Assembly: GCA_964017185.1 (NCBI GenBank)
Contig: OZ024877.1
Span: 61,406,711 to 61,470,710, forward strand
Origin: Rugalucina vietnamica
Lineage: Eukaryota; Mollusca; Bivalvia; Lucinida; Lucinidae
Direction: 5' to 3'
Length of the DNA stretch: 64,000 nt
Part shown: piece after piece, positions 53,290-63,355 of the stretch
Position numbering within the stretch: position 1 is the first letter of the stretch
Layout: the number at the start of each line of letters is the position of its first letter
The notes under the pieces: model-generated
The model's input: the letters and a program-made list of their open reading frames with translations, nothing else
Told to the model about the DNA's origin: nothing
Databases searched by the model: none
Translations under genes and position numbers: made by a program

Positions 53290-56033
53290 GCACAGCTCAA
53301 ACCCATAGTTATTGTGAGGCCAGTGTAGATGAAAGTAGATCAAATGGTTCTGCTTCTATGGAGCAGAACAGAAATGTTAATAGTGCTTTCAGTGATGAGA
53401 AAATATGTTCTAAAAGTGAGACAGATAGGATAGTTCCTCCACAGGATAATTGTACTCTGAAAGTGAATAGTAAAAGTGAGAGACACAGTGATCTCGAGAC
53501 CGAAGGCAGCCTTCATATCAATATAGACCGTCTTAAAGTGAAAAGTATAAAAGTGCCTATATCCGTCGGTGGTGAAACATGCGTTGCCGTCATCGATACA
53601 GGTGCGGAGGTGTCGGTGTTAAATAACACTATTTATGAACAAATTCCAGAAGACAAGAGACCCAAATTATTGCAAGCTAAACGCAAATTAGTGGTAGCAG
53701 AAGCCGGAAAAGAAATGAGTGTCTGCGGCATAATTGATATTGACATAGAAGTGGGAGGATTTAGCTTCAAATGGCCAGTTTATGTGGCTCCAATTCGCGA
53801 TGACCTTTTACTTGGGTGGGACATGATTTACCATCATAAGTTCGCGATAGATCCTGAAAAAGGTTTCCGAGTTAAGGATAAATGGTTGGAAATGCAGGTC
53901 AATTCCCCAAAGCGGCAAGTGATGTCAGTTGAAGTAAATCGAGCAGTTACAATTCCGGCAAAATCAGAGTTTGTTCTAAGCTGTCAATGCCCTGACAGTG
54001 CGGAAGGGGATTACTTATTTGAACCTGTTGTTATAAACAGATTAATTGGTGCAAAATCAGTGGTAACACCCCACAAAAATCGTGTGCCGGTGCGGTTAAT
54101 CAATCCTTCAAATGTGCCTACAAAAATTCCAAAGAAAACAGTTATTGGATATCTTCAGGAGGCTGATGATGTACAGAGTACTGGCTGTAGAATAATTAAT
54201 TCAGAAATGATGGATATTCCTGTCTACAGGCTAAGGGAAGATAATTCTTGTGTTGTGAAAACCGAGGAAATATGTTCTGTGGATCACCCCTCAAAAAATG
54301 TGGCCGAGCCCAAAATGCCAGAAGTAGTTCTTGAAAGTATTGCCGAGGAGGATGAACATGGACAAGAAAGTGATCCATACTTACACACGGTGCCAGAACA
54401 TTTGCGAGGACTTTATCAGAACAGTCTTACAAATTTGAAAACAAATGACGAGAAAAGGCAACTTGCTGAGATGCTCATTGAGCATCAAAATACTTTTGCC
54501 AAAACACCTACAGATCTGGGGAGGTGCTCTGTTCTTAAGCACAAAATAGATGTAGCTGGTGCCGCCCCAATAAGACAACCTATGAGGAGAACACCTCAAG
54601 GCTTTGAAGAAGAGGAAGAAAAATATCTGAAGGATCAGCTGGAAGCTGGAGTGATCAGGCCGTCTAATTCTCCCTGGAGTTCTCCTACTGTGCTTGTGAG
54701 GAAAAAAGACGGAGGTTTACGCTGGTGTATTGACTATCGAAGAGTGAATGACGTGACTGTAAAGGATGCTTATCCGCTCCCTCGCATAGATTCATGCCTC
54801 GATCAGCTGTCCTCTGCAAAACTGTTCTCTACACTCGACCTCCAATCGGGATATTGGCAGTTGGAGCTGGAGGAGGAATCGAAGCCGATTACAGCCTTCA
54901 TCAGTAAATACGGCCTGTATGAGTACAACACCCTTCCATTTGGTCTCTGTGGGGCCCCCTCAACTTTTCAGAGAGCTATGGAGCTTATCGGACGTGGCCT
55001 TCAGTGGGAAGCTATCTTAATTTACCTAGATGATATAATTGTCTTAGGTGCAAATTTTGATGAGCAATTGAGTAGGCTCAAAGAAGTGCTAACTAGACTA
55101 GCCAACTCAGGCTTAAAACTCAAGGCATCCAAATGTGAGCTCTTTAAATCGGAAGTGTTATTCCTCGGCCATGTAGTAGGACAAGATGGGATTCGCCCAA
55201 ATCCAAAGTTAGTTGAATCTATCCAGAACTGGCAAGAGCCTACATGTGTTAAGGGTATTCAGAAGTTTGTAGGACTTTGTAACTACTACCGTCAATACAT
55301 TCTGAACTTCAGTGAGCGTGCTGCGCCTTTAACACAGTTGACTAAGAAAGATGTTCCCTTCCAGTGGAACAACAAAGCACAGTGTGCATTTGATGACCTC
55401 AAAGGAGCACTATGTGACTCCACAGTTCTAGCATATCCGCGGGATAACTCAATGTTTATCCTCGATACAGACGCGTCCGATGTTGGAGTCGGCTCAGTGC
55501 TTTCCCAAGTGCAGGATGGAAAAGAGCGTGTGGTGGCTTATGCTTCGAAAAAGTTAAACAGTGCACAACAGAGGTACAGTGTGACCAGACGAGAGTTACT
55601 AGCAGTCGTTACCTTTACACATCATTTCCGCCACTACTTGCTTGGAAGGAAGTTTCTCCTGAGAACTGATCATGGATCTCTAAGGTGGTTATTCAATTTC
55701 AAGGATCCTAGGGGTCAAGTGGCCAGGTGGCTCGAAGCTTTGTCACAATATTCATTTGACATACAGCATCGTCCTGGGAGGAATCACCAAAATGCAGATA
55801 GCTTGTCAAGGAAAGATTATGAGGGATCAGACTGTGCGCATAATGCTACAGATGCAGAGACATGTCTAGACTGCTGGCAGACTAAGGAAGACTGGAAGGA
55901 ATTTACTGAAGAAGTTGACAATGTTGTCGACTTAGGTGTTCAGTTAGATACAGAGCTAAATTGTAGGGCAGTGACCCGCCAGCAAATGCAAAAAGAGGTA
56001 GCAGAACAAACTGACAACCAGAAATCACAGTAA
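53217..56033 (+). CDS. pol: Pol: protease, reverse transcriptase, RNase H
   Basis: Open for 938 codons; translated as a Gag-Pol fusion by -1 frameshifting, so the ATG at 53217 is probably not used. Protease: CVAVIDTGAEVSVL (residue ~127, catalytic Asp intact) and LLLGWDMI. RT: KKDGGLRWCIDYRRVN, LFSTLDLQSGYWQ, LPFGLCGAPSTFQ and YLDD (~604). RNase H: ILDTDASDVGVGSVL (~750) and FDIQHRPGRNHQNADSLSR. All catalytic residues I can check are present. It makes cDNA from element RNA in the particle. The frame ends at TAA 56031-56033, before integrase. Confidence 0.95.
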   Translation: MPWQTDKPRSEVSGKRKRAARDGLSTAQTHSYCEASVDESRSNGSASMEQNRNVNSAFSDEKICSKSETDRIVPPQDNCTLKVNSKSERHSDLETEGSLHINIDRLKVKSIKVPISVGGETCVAVIDTGAEVSVLNNTIYEQIPEDKRPKLLQAKRKLVVAEAGKEMSVCGIIDIDIEVGGFSFKWPVYVAPIRDDLLLGWDMIYHHKFAIDPEKGFRVKDKWLEMQVNSPKRQVMSVEVNRAVTIPAKSEFVLSCQCPDSAEGDYLFEPVVINRLIGAKSVVTPHKNRVPVRLINPSNVPTKIPKKTVIGYLQEADDVQSTGCRIINSEMMDIPVYRLREDNSCVVKTEEICSVDHPSKNVAEPKMPEVVLESIAEEDEHGQESDPYLHTVPEHLRGLYQNSLTNLKTNDEKRQLAEMLIEHQNTFAKTPTDLGRCSVLKHKIDVAGAAPIRQPMRRTPQGFEEEEEKYLKDQLEAGVIRPSNSPWSSPTVLVRKKDGGLRWCIDYRRVNDVTVKDAYPLPRIDSCLDQLSSAKLFSTLDLQSGYWQLELEEESKPITAFISKYGLYEYNTLPFGLCGAPSTFQRAMELIGRGLQWEAILIYLDDIIVLGANFDEQLSRLKEVLTRLANSGLKLKASKCELFKSEVLFLGHVVGQDGIRPNPKLVESIQNWQEPTCVKGIQKFVGLCNYYRQYILNFSERAAPLTQLTKKDVPFQWNNKAQCAFDDLKGALCDSTVLAYPRDNSMFILDTDASDVGVGSVLSQVQDGKERVVAYASKKLNSAQQRYSVTRRELLAVVTFTHHFRHYLLGRKFLLRTDHGSLRWLFNFKDPRGQVARWLEALSQYSFDIQHRPGRNHQNADSLSRKDYEGSDCAHNATDAETCLDCWQTKEDWKEFTEEVDNVVDLGVQLDTELNCRAVTRQQMQKEVAEQTDNQKSQ
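53256..53322 (+). promoter_or_regulatory. Programmed -1 frameshift signal with H-type pseudoknot
   Basis: Slippery heptamer G GGA AAC at 53256-53262, in the gag frame as X XXY YYZ; 6-nt spacer; stem 1 GGGCTG (53269-53274) / CAGCTC (53293-53298), one G-U pair; stem 2 TGGCCT (53282-53287) / AGGCCA (53317-53322), perfect. Loops are 7, 5 and 18 nt. The pol frame is -1 to gag, as required. GGGAAAC is a known efficient -1 heptamer in retroviruses. Confidence 0.8.
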
Positions 56034-57392
56034 CGACCCACAGAAGTGACCTACTTACCGAATTATTCGGCTAAGGATATAGGCATTCTTCAAAGAGAAG
56101 ACTCTGACTTAGGAAAGCTCCATGAATGGCTGGACAAAGGAAAGATTCCAACCAGAGATGAAGTGAATGGGTTGAGCCCAGCTGTGCGGAAACACTGGTT
56201 AAACTGGGACAACATAGTTAAAAAGGGTCATGTGATATATCAGAGATTTATACTCAGTGACAAAAGAGAAAACTTTCAGTTACTTGTACCAAAAGTATTG
56301 AGAAAAACAGTGTTGAAAATGTGTCATGATGATGTTTTCGCAGGACATCCAGGAGTGAACAGAACATTAGAGAGAGTTCGGAAGGATTTCTATTGGTATA
56401 GGTACAAAGAGGACATTCGCCTTCATGTGAGCATGTGTCAAGTGTGCAGCAGGACTACTCAACCAGTTAAAGTGCCCAGGGCCCCTCTTCAGCATTACAG
56501 GGCAGGCTACCCATTAGATCGGATTGGGATAGATGTGATGGGGCCACTGAAAGAAACAAAAAATGGAAACAAATATGTGTTAGTGATTGGCGACTATTTC
56601 ACTCGCTGGATGGAGGCATATAGTTTGCCCAATCAGAAGACAGAGGAAGTAGCATCAAAGCTTGTGTTCGAATTCATATGTAGGTATGGAATTCCATTTG
56701 AGTTGCACAGTGATCAAGGTTCAAACTTTCAGAGTGAGTTATTTCAGGAAGTGTGTTCTCTACTCAGCATTAAGAAAACTAGATGTACCCCATATAGGCC
56801 TAGCTCCAATGGTTTAATCGAGCGGTTCAACAGTACATTAGGGCTGATGCTCAAGAAATTTGTGGACAGAAACAGTGATGACTGGGACCAGTATATAGGA
56901 TTGTTAATGGCTGCATATAGAAGTACAAAACATCCATCAACAGGATACAGTCCCAATGAAATGATGCTTGGCCGACAAGTGACCCTACCTGTGGATGTGA
57001 TGTTCCCTTTACCTAAAAGTGATAATGCACAAGAGCAGTCAGATTACGTGTACAATCTAAGACAGAGAATGGAAGAGTGTTATGAGTTAGCACGGAAACA
57101 ATTAAAGGTAGCGGCCAGCCGACAGAAAAGGGATTACGATTCAAGAATTAAAGAATATGAATATAAACCCAGTGACTTAGTGTACAAAAGGCATCCCTCC
57201 CCCAAGAAAATGGAGAGACCCTGGGATGGGCCTTTTGTTGTTGTTAAAATGGTTTCTCCATCTGTATATTTGATACAAGGAAAGAGAAAGACCACCGTGG
57301 TACACCATGACAGGCTGAAGCCATGTAATATGGCTCAAGAGGACCTGCCTGTATGGGTTAAGAAGGTGGTCCACAATTTAAACAGAAATTGA
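56034..57392 (+). CDS. Integrase, same frame as pol, after one TAA
   Basis: In the same frame as pol with no further stop and no ATG near its start. Expression therefore needs read-through of TAA 56031-56033, or this copy has a fresh nonsense mutation. H2C2 zinc finger (HDDVFAGHPGVNRTL ... CQVC, 56325-56450). Catalytic triad: Asp in IGIDVMGPL (56532), Asp in LHSDQGSNFQ (56712), Glu in LIERFNSTL (56820), with D to E spacing of 35 residues. A C-terminal GPF/GPY module is present (WDGPFVVVKM, VYLIQGKRKTTVVHHDRLKP); no chromodomain. It joins cDNA to host DNA. Confidence 0.92.
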   Translation, partial: RPTEVTYLPNYSAKDIGILQREDSDLGKLHEWLDKGKIPTRDEVNGLSPAVRKHWLNWDNIVKKGHVIYQRFILSDKRENFQLLVPKVLRKTVLKMCHDDVFAGHPGVNRTLERVRKDFYWYRYKEDIRLHVSMCQVCSRTTQPVKVPRAPLQHYRAGYPLDRIGIDVMGPLKETKNGNKYVLVIGDYFTRWMEAYSLPNQKTEEVASKLVFEFICRYGIPFELHSDQGSNFQSELFQEVCSLLSIKKTRCTPYRPSSNGLIERFNSTLGLMLKKFVDRNSDDWDQYIGLLMAAYRSTKHPSTGYSPNEMMLGRQVTLPVDVMFPLPKSDNAQEQSDYVYNLRQRMEECYELARKQLKVAASRQKRDYDSRIKEYEYKPSDLVYKRHPSPKKMERPWDGPFVVVKMVSPSVYLIQGKRKTTVVHHDRLKPCNMAQEDLPVWVKKVVHNLNRN

Positions 57393-57470
57393 TGTTTCTG
57401 TGGGACTTTAATATTGCATATTCATGAAGTTTCTGAAATATATTTCATTCTTTATCACAGTGTTCATTTT

Positions 57471-57640
57471 TCAAATTTATGTGTAAATGATTTCTTGTGA
57501 TGGACTATTATCACAATGTTTTTCAAATTTATGTGTAAATGATTTCTTGTGATGGGCTATTATCACAATGCTTTTCAAATTTATGTGTACATGGTTTCTT
57601 GTGATGGACTATTATCAGAAAATATCACAGTGATCTTCCA
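57471..57640 (+). repeat. 52-bp tandem repeat between integrase and the accessory ORF
   Basis: Three units of 'TCAAATTTATGTGTAAATGA' + 'TTTCTTGTGATGGACTATTA' + TCACAATG. Each unit contains its own small ORF start. A 3' splice-site-like TTTATGCCATTTCAG lies after them at 57696-57710. Confidence 0.75.
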
Positions 57641-57717
57641 AGTTTATTTGTGTCCGAGTTTTCTTAATGGAATATTCAGCATTGATGTAATGTGTTTATG
57701 CCATTTCAGATTTCAAT

Positions 57718-58251
57718 ATGACATACCAGTGTTCCATGTGCGGTTACACCGGGGGGTACATGGCAGTTTGGCGCCATGTGGCCAGGGTCCATGTAAGTGA
57801 GTCGATGGTACCGTTCAGCTGTGAATGCGGCCAGGCATTCAGGAATGCAACAGAGGCAGCACGTCACCTCGATTCACTGGGCTGTGAGAGGATAACTGTT
57901 GGACCATTGTATGAACCACAGATTTTCAGGCTCCTGATAGTGAAGTACAGTGATGTGACTGTCGATGAGTGTGTCAAGCTTGAAGGTGGCATCGAGTCAA
58001 TCTCCGATACTGAGGACCTAGAATATTTGCCTGCTCATCTGCCAGATTTTAACTGTGTGTCGGGCTTGTTACCGTTTGTGCCAGACTGTCCTGAATATGA
58101 AGATGTCAGTGACACCCCAATGGACTTTTACCTTTCTGACTCAGAGTCTGAATGTTCAGACAGTTCATCTGACACTGCTGTGTATGCCTCGGACGTGGAA
58201 CTTTCACTCTTTGATTCAGATGATGATATGTTCGACATCCTCGATGAGTGA
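57718..58251 (+). CDS. Accessory ORF: two zinc-finger-like motifs and acidic tail
   Basis: 177 codons from the ATG at 57718 (A at -3) to TGA 58249-58251. Residues 5-25 have C-x2-C-x11-H-x4-H (CSMCGYTGG...WRHVARVH). Residues ~35-56 have C-x-C-x12-H-x5-C (CECGQAFRN...ARHLDSLGC). Residues ~57-100 show no motif. From ~residue 105 the chain is highly acidic (YLSDSESECSDSSSD, SLFDSDDDMFDIL), like an activation or histone/basic-partner-binding tail. There is no signal peptide or membrane segment, so it is not an envelope protein. A splice-acceptor-like site sits 8 nt upstream, so a subgenomic mRNA is plausible. Suggested role (inference): nuclear or RNA-binding regulator of the element. Confidence 0.7.
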   Translation: MTYQCSMCGYTGGYMAVWRHVARVHVSESMVPFSCECGQAFRNATEAARHLDSLGCERITVGPLYEPQIFRLLIVKYSDVTVDECVKLEGGIESISDTEDLEYLPAHLPDFNCVSGLLPFVPDCPEYEDVSDTPMDFYLSDSESECSDSSSDTAVYASDVELSLFDSDDDMFDILDE

Positions 58252-58399
58252 GATTGTGTCTTTATTTTTCCTTGTTTCATCTCTGGATTATACTGTGCTC
58301 CGGATTTATTTATCCCGTGTTTTCATCCATGGATTATACCATTCTGTGTTCAAGTTTTTTAACCCAGTGCTTTCATTCTCAGTTTCGGATTTATATTTA

Positions 58400-58660
58400 T
58401 AGTGCTTTGGATTAATATTCTGTGTACTGTGCTTTGGATTAATATTCTGTGTACTGTGCTTTGGATTAATATTCTGTGTATTCCTTACTTTGGATTAACA
58501 TATTTGTCCACGTTATATATGGACAATCCCCCAGACGAATCCGATGCCAGATGAATCCGCTGCCAGACGAATCCGATGCCAGACGAACCAGATGCCAGAC
58601 GAATCCGATGCCAGACGAATCCGATGCCGATGCCAGACGAATCCGATGCCAGATGATGTC
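58400..58660 (+). repeat. Two tandem repeats downstream of the accessory ORF
   Basis: First, ~27-bp units 'GTGCTTTGGATTAATATTCT' + GTGTACT, three to four copies (58400-58500). Then a ~15-16-bp minisatellite of CCAGACGAATCCGATG, seven to eight copies (58530-58655). Frames over the minisatellite give PDESD-type peptides and look incidental. Confidence 0.75.
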
Positions 58661-61250
58661 TCAAGAAATATGAACTTTTAACTATGAACTTTCAAATAAA
58701 ATAAGTAATTTTAAGTCATTCCAATAAGTTTAGGTTAAGTATTTTTATAGGTTAAGGCTGTCTTTTGTTTGTCTCTACTGGAAGGAACATGGTAAGTAAT
58801 GCATTTGCAGTACGCGTAGCCAGTCTGAGTTTATATTTTTGCTGAATGTACTTTTTGTTATTTTGTTATTGTTATGTGGTAAGTGTGGTTTGCACTAATC
58901 ACGGCTCTTTGTGAGTAGTCTTTGAGGTATCTGATGCTGAACATTTGGGCGCCATTTAGAATGTTCTGTGTCAGTGCCTTGGACGATGCTTGCATTGGCT
59001 TTGGTTAGGGTAAACCTGTCAACTCATAAGGGTGATTAGTTTAGATCTGACTTATTCACTGCTGAGGCAACTTATGGGGCTTACATTTGGCTGACTGTGT
59101 TCGCGGCACAGTCGTGTCTGTAGGTGATATCTTTAATTTATAGATCCACAAGTTACCTATATCTGATATCACTGAATTCTCTTTTGGGTTTGAAGTTTAA
59201 GGGGTTTAAATCTCCTGGTGCTGTTTGATTATCTCTTCATTACATTCATAGCATAGTCAACAGTTATGTGCTGTGTGATGGAGAGATACTCTAGGCGCTT
59301 CAGGTTAAAAGCCTGGTTTGTTGGCTAGTTTGGTTTGCCAAAGTTTCAAATGGGGGAATTTTAAGCCCTACTTGGACTTATGTGCTTCACGCTGTGGTGT
59401 ATCACATTTTTCTAAGTAGAGCCTGAGTTTTGACTTGCAGCATTTAAATTGCCAGGTTGAACACTTACCTGTCTCTATGTTGTAAGGAGTCTGAGTCGCG
59501 TGTAAGGTATACTTTGTTTAGTTCACTTGTTTTCCAGAAGGTAGAGACACTCAATTGCAATATGTAATCAGGGACCAGATACATGTATTTATAGAGTATT
59601 TTCTGTAACGCTATTTTTCATAGACATGACTTTTGAGATTATTTTTATAGAATATTTCTATTTTTCTAGTCATTCCATGTAATGATCAATTCCTGCATTC
59701 GCTGTGTGATAAAGAATGTTATATGTTTTGTATTTCCATGACCGACTGACCGGTGAAGATGAGATATGCAATGTTAGTCCGTTGATTTTTGAAGGACTTT
59801 GTCCACTTATTATAGGCTGGTGTGGCCAGCTGATGTGTAGCTTAATATTGTACACCTGGTGGTTGTACTTGTATTTTGTTGATTGAAGTCTGTTTGTTTT
59901 AGCAGAATTTTCATTGTTGATATCATAGCTGCATATCCTCTGCTTGTTAAAGTTCTATTTTGAATAAGTAGACAATCCATTCACATGTGCTTGTTTTTAT
60001 GCAGAGTATATTTCTATATCAACCAAAGGTATTTTGCACTTAATGTACATTTTTGACAGATTTTCTATTTTTCTGTTTGATTAACTTTTTGCATTGTATG
60101 TTATGATATGCATTCTGTAGTAGTACTTGACTGACAGAAGCTTTAGTTACATGATGTTGTGTCCTTGCTTGCACCTTGCTGTTGCAACTGAGTGAGCAAG
60201 AAATTTTTGATGCTACTGATATGTTTAAGTTGACTTTTTCTGCTCCCTGCATTCTGTCTGAGCAGATTGTTCAATTATGCTGATCCAAAGTTGTTATTGT
60301 TATTTTTTCATGATTATTTATTGAGCAGAAGTTTTATTGTAGATTTTATACATGTATCATTGCTCTCTTATTGTGACATTTTGATGTTACATTTTTGCTT
60401 TCATTACATAGCCATGACGAGATTTGAGCAGAAATGACCATTTTTGCACTTGTATGTCTGACAGAAGCTTAAACATGTATAAATGTCAGAATTAGTTTAT
60501 GCCTTTGCTTATATCTGCTATCGCATCCGCCTGAGCAGAGCTATCAAGTTAATGTTGATGTACTTATAGAACTGAAGCATTTTGTCCGAGCATAGTGCTG
60601 AATGTAAGCTCATGTTTGCTATGTTTATTTTCTGACAAGAATTTTAACTTTTGTATTGTTGCATTGTATTGAATGTGCCATTTTTGACCTAATTTGACTT
60701 TTTGTTTTGATGTATTGATAAGATATGAGCAGAAATTACTGACAATTTCAATTCTGCAGTTGCACCCTGTCTGGCAGAATTCACTATGTTTTATTGATAT
60801 CAGTCAAAGTGTTTTCATGTATTTTGCCATTGCAACTGACAAAGCTGAGTGTGCATTTATGTTGTTGACTAGTATGTTATGCTTCTCTCTGATTTATATG
60901 CCATATGTCTGAGCACACTCTTTAGTTTGACGATGAAATTGTGTACCACCGACTGCATTTGTCTGGGTGTTACATTTCCTATATGTTTTTGTTCATACCA
61001 TGATTATTATTTTTGATGACAAGACAGAAGCTACTTGATATATGTATTGTTATGTTATTATGAATTTACATGTATGAGTGACATATGCCTTTACGCCATT
61101 TAATACTTGTTATGTTTCTTATGTATTCTGTCTGATAATGCACATGTATGTTAAGTCAAAACCTGATGTTATATCTTTTCTAGACTCTTGTTGTGTCACA
61201 TTCCGGGGACGGAATGGAATATATTTTCGGGTGAAAATATATTCTTCCCT
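58661..61250 (+). other. Long 3' non-coding region of the element
   Basis: About 2.6 kb, T-rich, with no substantial ORF and no RT, integrase or env motif. Short phrases recur irregularly: TGAGCAGA (60259, 60323, 60424, 60531, 60726) and TGACAGAAGCTT or variants (60132, 60462, 61023). A good splice-donor consensus, ATGGTAAGTAA, is at 58789-58799. Its purpose is unknown. Confidence 0.5.
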
Positions 61251-61262
61251 GAGGGGGAGCAG
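61251..61262 (+). other. Polypurine tract
   Basis: GAGGGGGAGCAG immediately before the 3' LTR; primes plus-strand DNA in LTR elements. Confidence 0.8.
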
Positions 61263-61263
61263 T

Positions 61264-63351
61264 TGTGGTAAACCTCAGGTTTTGACAGGTCTTGACTTCC
61301 AATTTTCCATGTAATTTTTGCGTTTCTTCATGTTTTTATGTATTTTGTGCCTTTATTATAGTATTCATAGATAGTAGTTGATACAAGGCACATTTCCTGC
61401 AGTTTTCACACCTTTTGGACTGATTTTGAATGAGTTTTTAGCAATTTTATGTATATGGCAGTAATTAGACTTTGTTGTGACTCGTCCTTCAAATACTTTT
61501 TCAGTCCTAGCAAACTTATTTTTTATGCAATTTTCATGATTTTTGGTAAAAATATAGACCTTTATGTATTCTTTGCAACAGGCTATAAATCCTTAGCAGA
61601 TTCTTCATATTTAAGATGTAATTTAAGGGAATCATAGAATTTTTGGGCCTGTGCTTTTTAAGTGACTGACTGAATTATTTAATTAAATAGACTTTTTCTG
61701 GTGAGAAAACTTTTTAAAAGCATACTATCATAAATGCATTGGTTTTAACTTTTATAACATTTAAGGAAATCTTAGATTATTTAGAATTTACTTTAGTTCT
61801 CTTCTTCATTTTCTGTAAACCTAAGGGACCTTTTTGCTTGACACTACTGTGTCACCTTTAACACCTCTAAAGTTGCAATTTTAAGGAGGCAGATGTGTAA
61901 TTTTTTGGTTCTGGAATTGGAAGAGTCCATTTTTACTAGGTTGAGCAGAATTGTGTTGAAATTTATAAACTTCAAAATGGCCTTTTAAAATGCTTTTTGT
62001 TACATGTATTGAAAGTTCTTGTTATGTTTAACACTGTATTAGTAACAATTTTTGCATATTTTGCATATTTAAGCTTAAAAACCTGTTTTTTGTCTGGGAG
62101 TAACCATTTATGTACTAGGTAAGACAGGTAGCATTTTAGGGTATATAAGGGGCTGTTTTTGAGTTTTCTTCACTTTTTGGATTATTATTCTGTGTGCTTA
62201 TTCTTCTCTGGATTAAAGTGGTAATTCTCTATTGGATTAATTAATTATTTATTTTCTTATTTTTTGGACTTAGAAAAGTTTTGACTTTTTGAGCATTTTT
62301 TCTTAGATTTTCTCTAAGTCCGCAAAACTTTTGAACTTAGCCATTTTTTGCATAGTAATATTTTCTCTGAAATTGTCTAAGTGTGCAAAACATTTTAACT
62401 TAGTTAATTTTGACTTGGAAATATTTTCTTGGAAATTCACTAAGTCTGTTAAAGTGCAAACCCTTAGAATTTTCTTCTAATAGCTAAATTGGTAATTTCT
62501 TTTGAGAAACTAGCTTAGTAAGTGTTTCAAAATGTGGCCTTTAATTTTGGCTTTGATTCTAAATTTACTTGTAAATCTAGCAATTTTTTGTGCAGTTGTC
62601 TGTGGAATCATCATGTATTATTTTGGTTCTTATTACTCTCAATATCAGTATATGGTTAGAGCAGGAGAAATATGCCTAAGAGTCATGGACAGATTGTGAG
62701 ATTTTAATTACTAATTAATGTCCTCATTCTCAGTAAATTAGTTTCATAATTTGTCTTTATTGTTCATACTTTGTTTACATGTACTGTATGCCTTGTTGAA
62801 GAAAGAAATAAAAAAAATGACAAATTATATTCAAGAAATCCATTTCCTTGTTATGTGGTCATTTTTAAGGGCTTAACAAGCAAGAATTAAGCTTATAGTT
62901 TTTATAAGTTTAAGCCTGGTTTGTTAGAAGAGGAATTTCGGACTTGTCCTCAGATTCTCTCATGAAGATTTGGTCATTATTACAGATGTCCTAAAACGAA
63001 GTCCGTGGTGTCGGCAATCCTGGTAAAATAAACTTCCCCAAATCCTTGATTTGTACAAAACTGTAGTTCTAAGCACATCCGAGTCTGAATAAACCCCACA
63101 ACTGCGTCAGAAATTATGAGTCCTAAAACCGTCTTCAGGTTTAGGAACGCAGCCTGTTAATCTTCGCAGGAGTTTAAAAGGTAGACTCCCGCCAATTTTA
63201 GCGAGGTTTATACAAACTGTGCGCCGGTCATTAAAACATTGTCTCGGATCCGTACACTTAAAAAGAGTCTTCAGGTCTCGAGACGCAGCCTGCTAATCTT
63301 TTCCGGAGTCTGAAGTGCAGGCTCCTGTCAATTTTAGCCAGGTTTACAACA
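61264..63351 (+). repeat. 3' LTR (2088 bp)
   Basis: Same length as the 5' LTR with three substitutions noted by eye. TATA box at 62142-62148. Confidence 0.95.
62532..62699 (+). CDS. LTR-encoded 55-aa predicted membrane micropeptide (3' LTR copy)
   Basis: Identical frame to 50611-50778. If transcripts start in the 5' LTR and end in the 3' LTR, this copy lies in the RNA's 3' end; transcripts started in the 3' LTR would carry it first and read into flanking DNA. Confidence 0.45.
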   Translation: MWPLILALILNLLVNLAIFCAVVCGIIMYYFGSYYSQYQYMVRAGEICLRVMDRL

Positions 63352-63355
63352 ATAG

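Larger units (their letters stand above)
49343..63351 (+). mobile_element. 14.0-kb Ty3/gypsy-type LTR retrotransposon, young
   Basis: Two 2088-bp LTRs start TGTGGTAAAC and end GTTTACAACA (inverted, 9 of 10). They differ at three positions seen by eye (49671/61592, 50889/62810, 51112/63033). ATAG flanks both ends (49339-49342, 63352-63355), a 4-bp target duplication. Order: LTR, primer site, gag, protease, RT, RNase H, integrase, accessory ORF, ~2.5-kb non-coding region, purine tract, LTR. Integrase downstream of RNase H places it in Ty3/gypsy. The length is about twice the usual, because of the long LTRs and 3' region. Confidence 0.95.

Noticed and set aside
57718..58251. Envelope gene
   Set aside because: No signal peptide, membrane anchor or furin-like site; Cys/His motifs and an acidic tail instead.
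59670..61314. Small ORFs (61-78 codons) in the 3' region of the retrotransposon
   Set aside because: Both strands, no motifs, lengths expected by chance in T-rich DNA.
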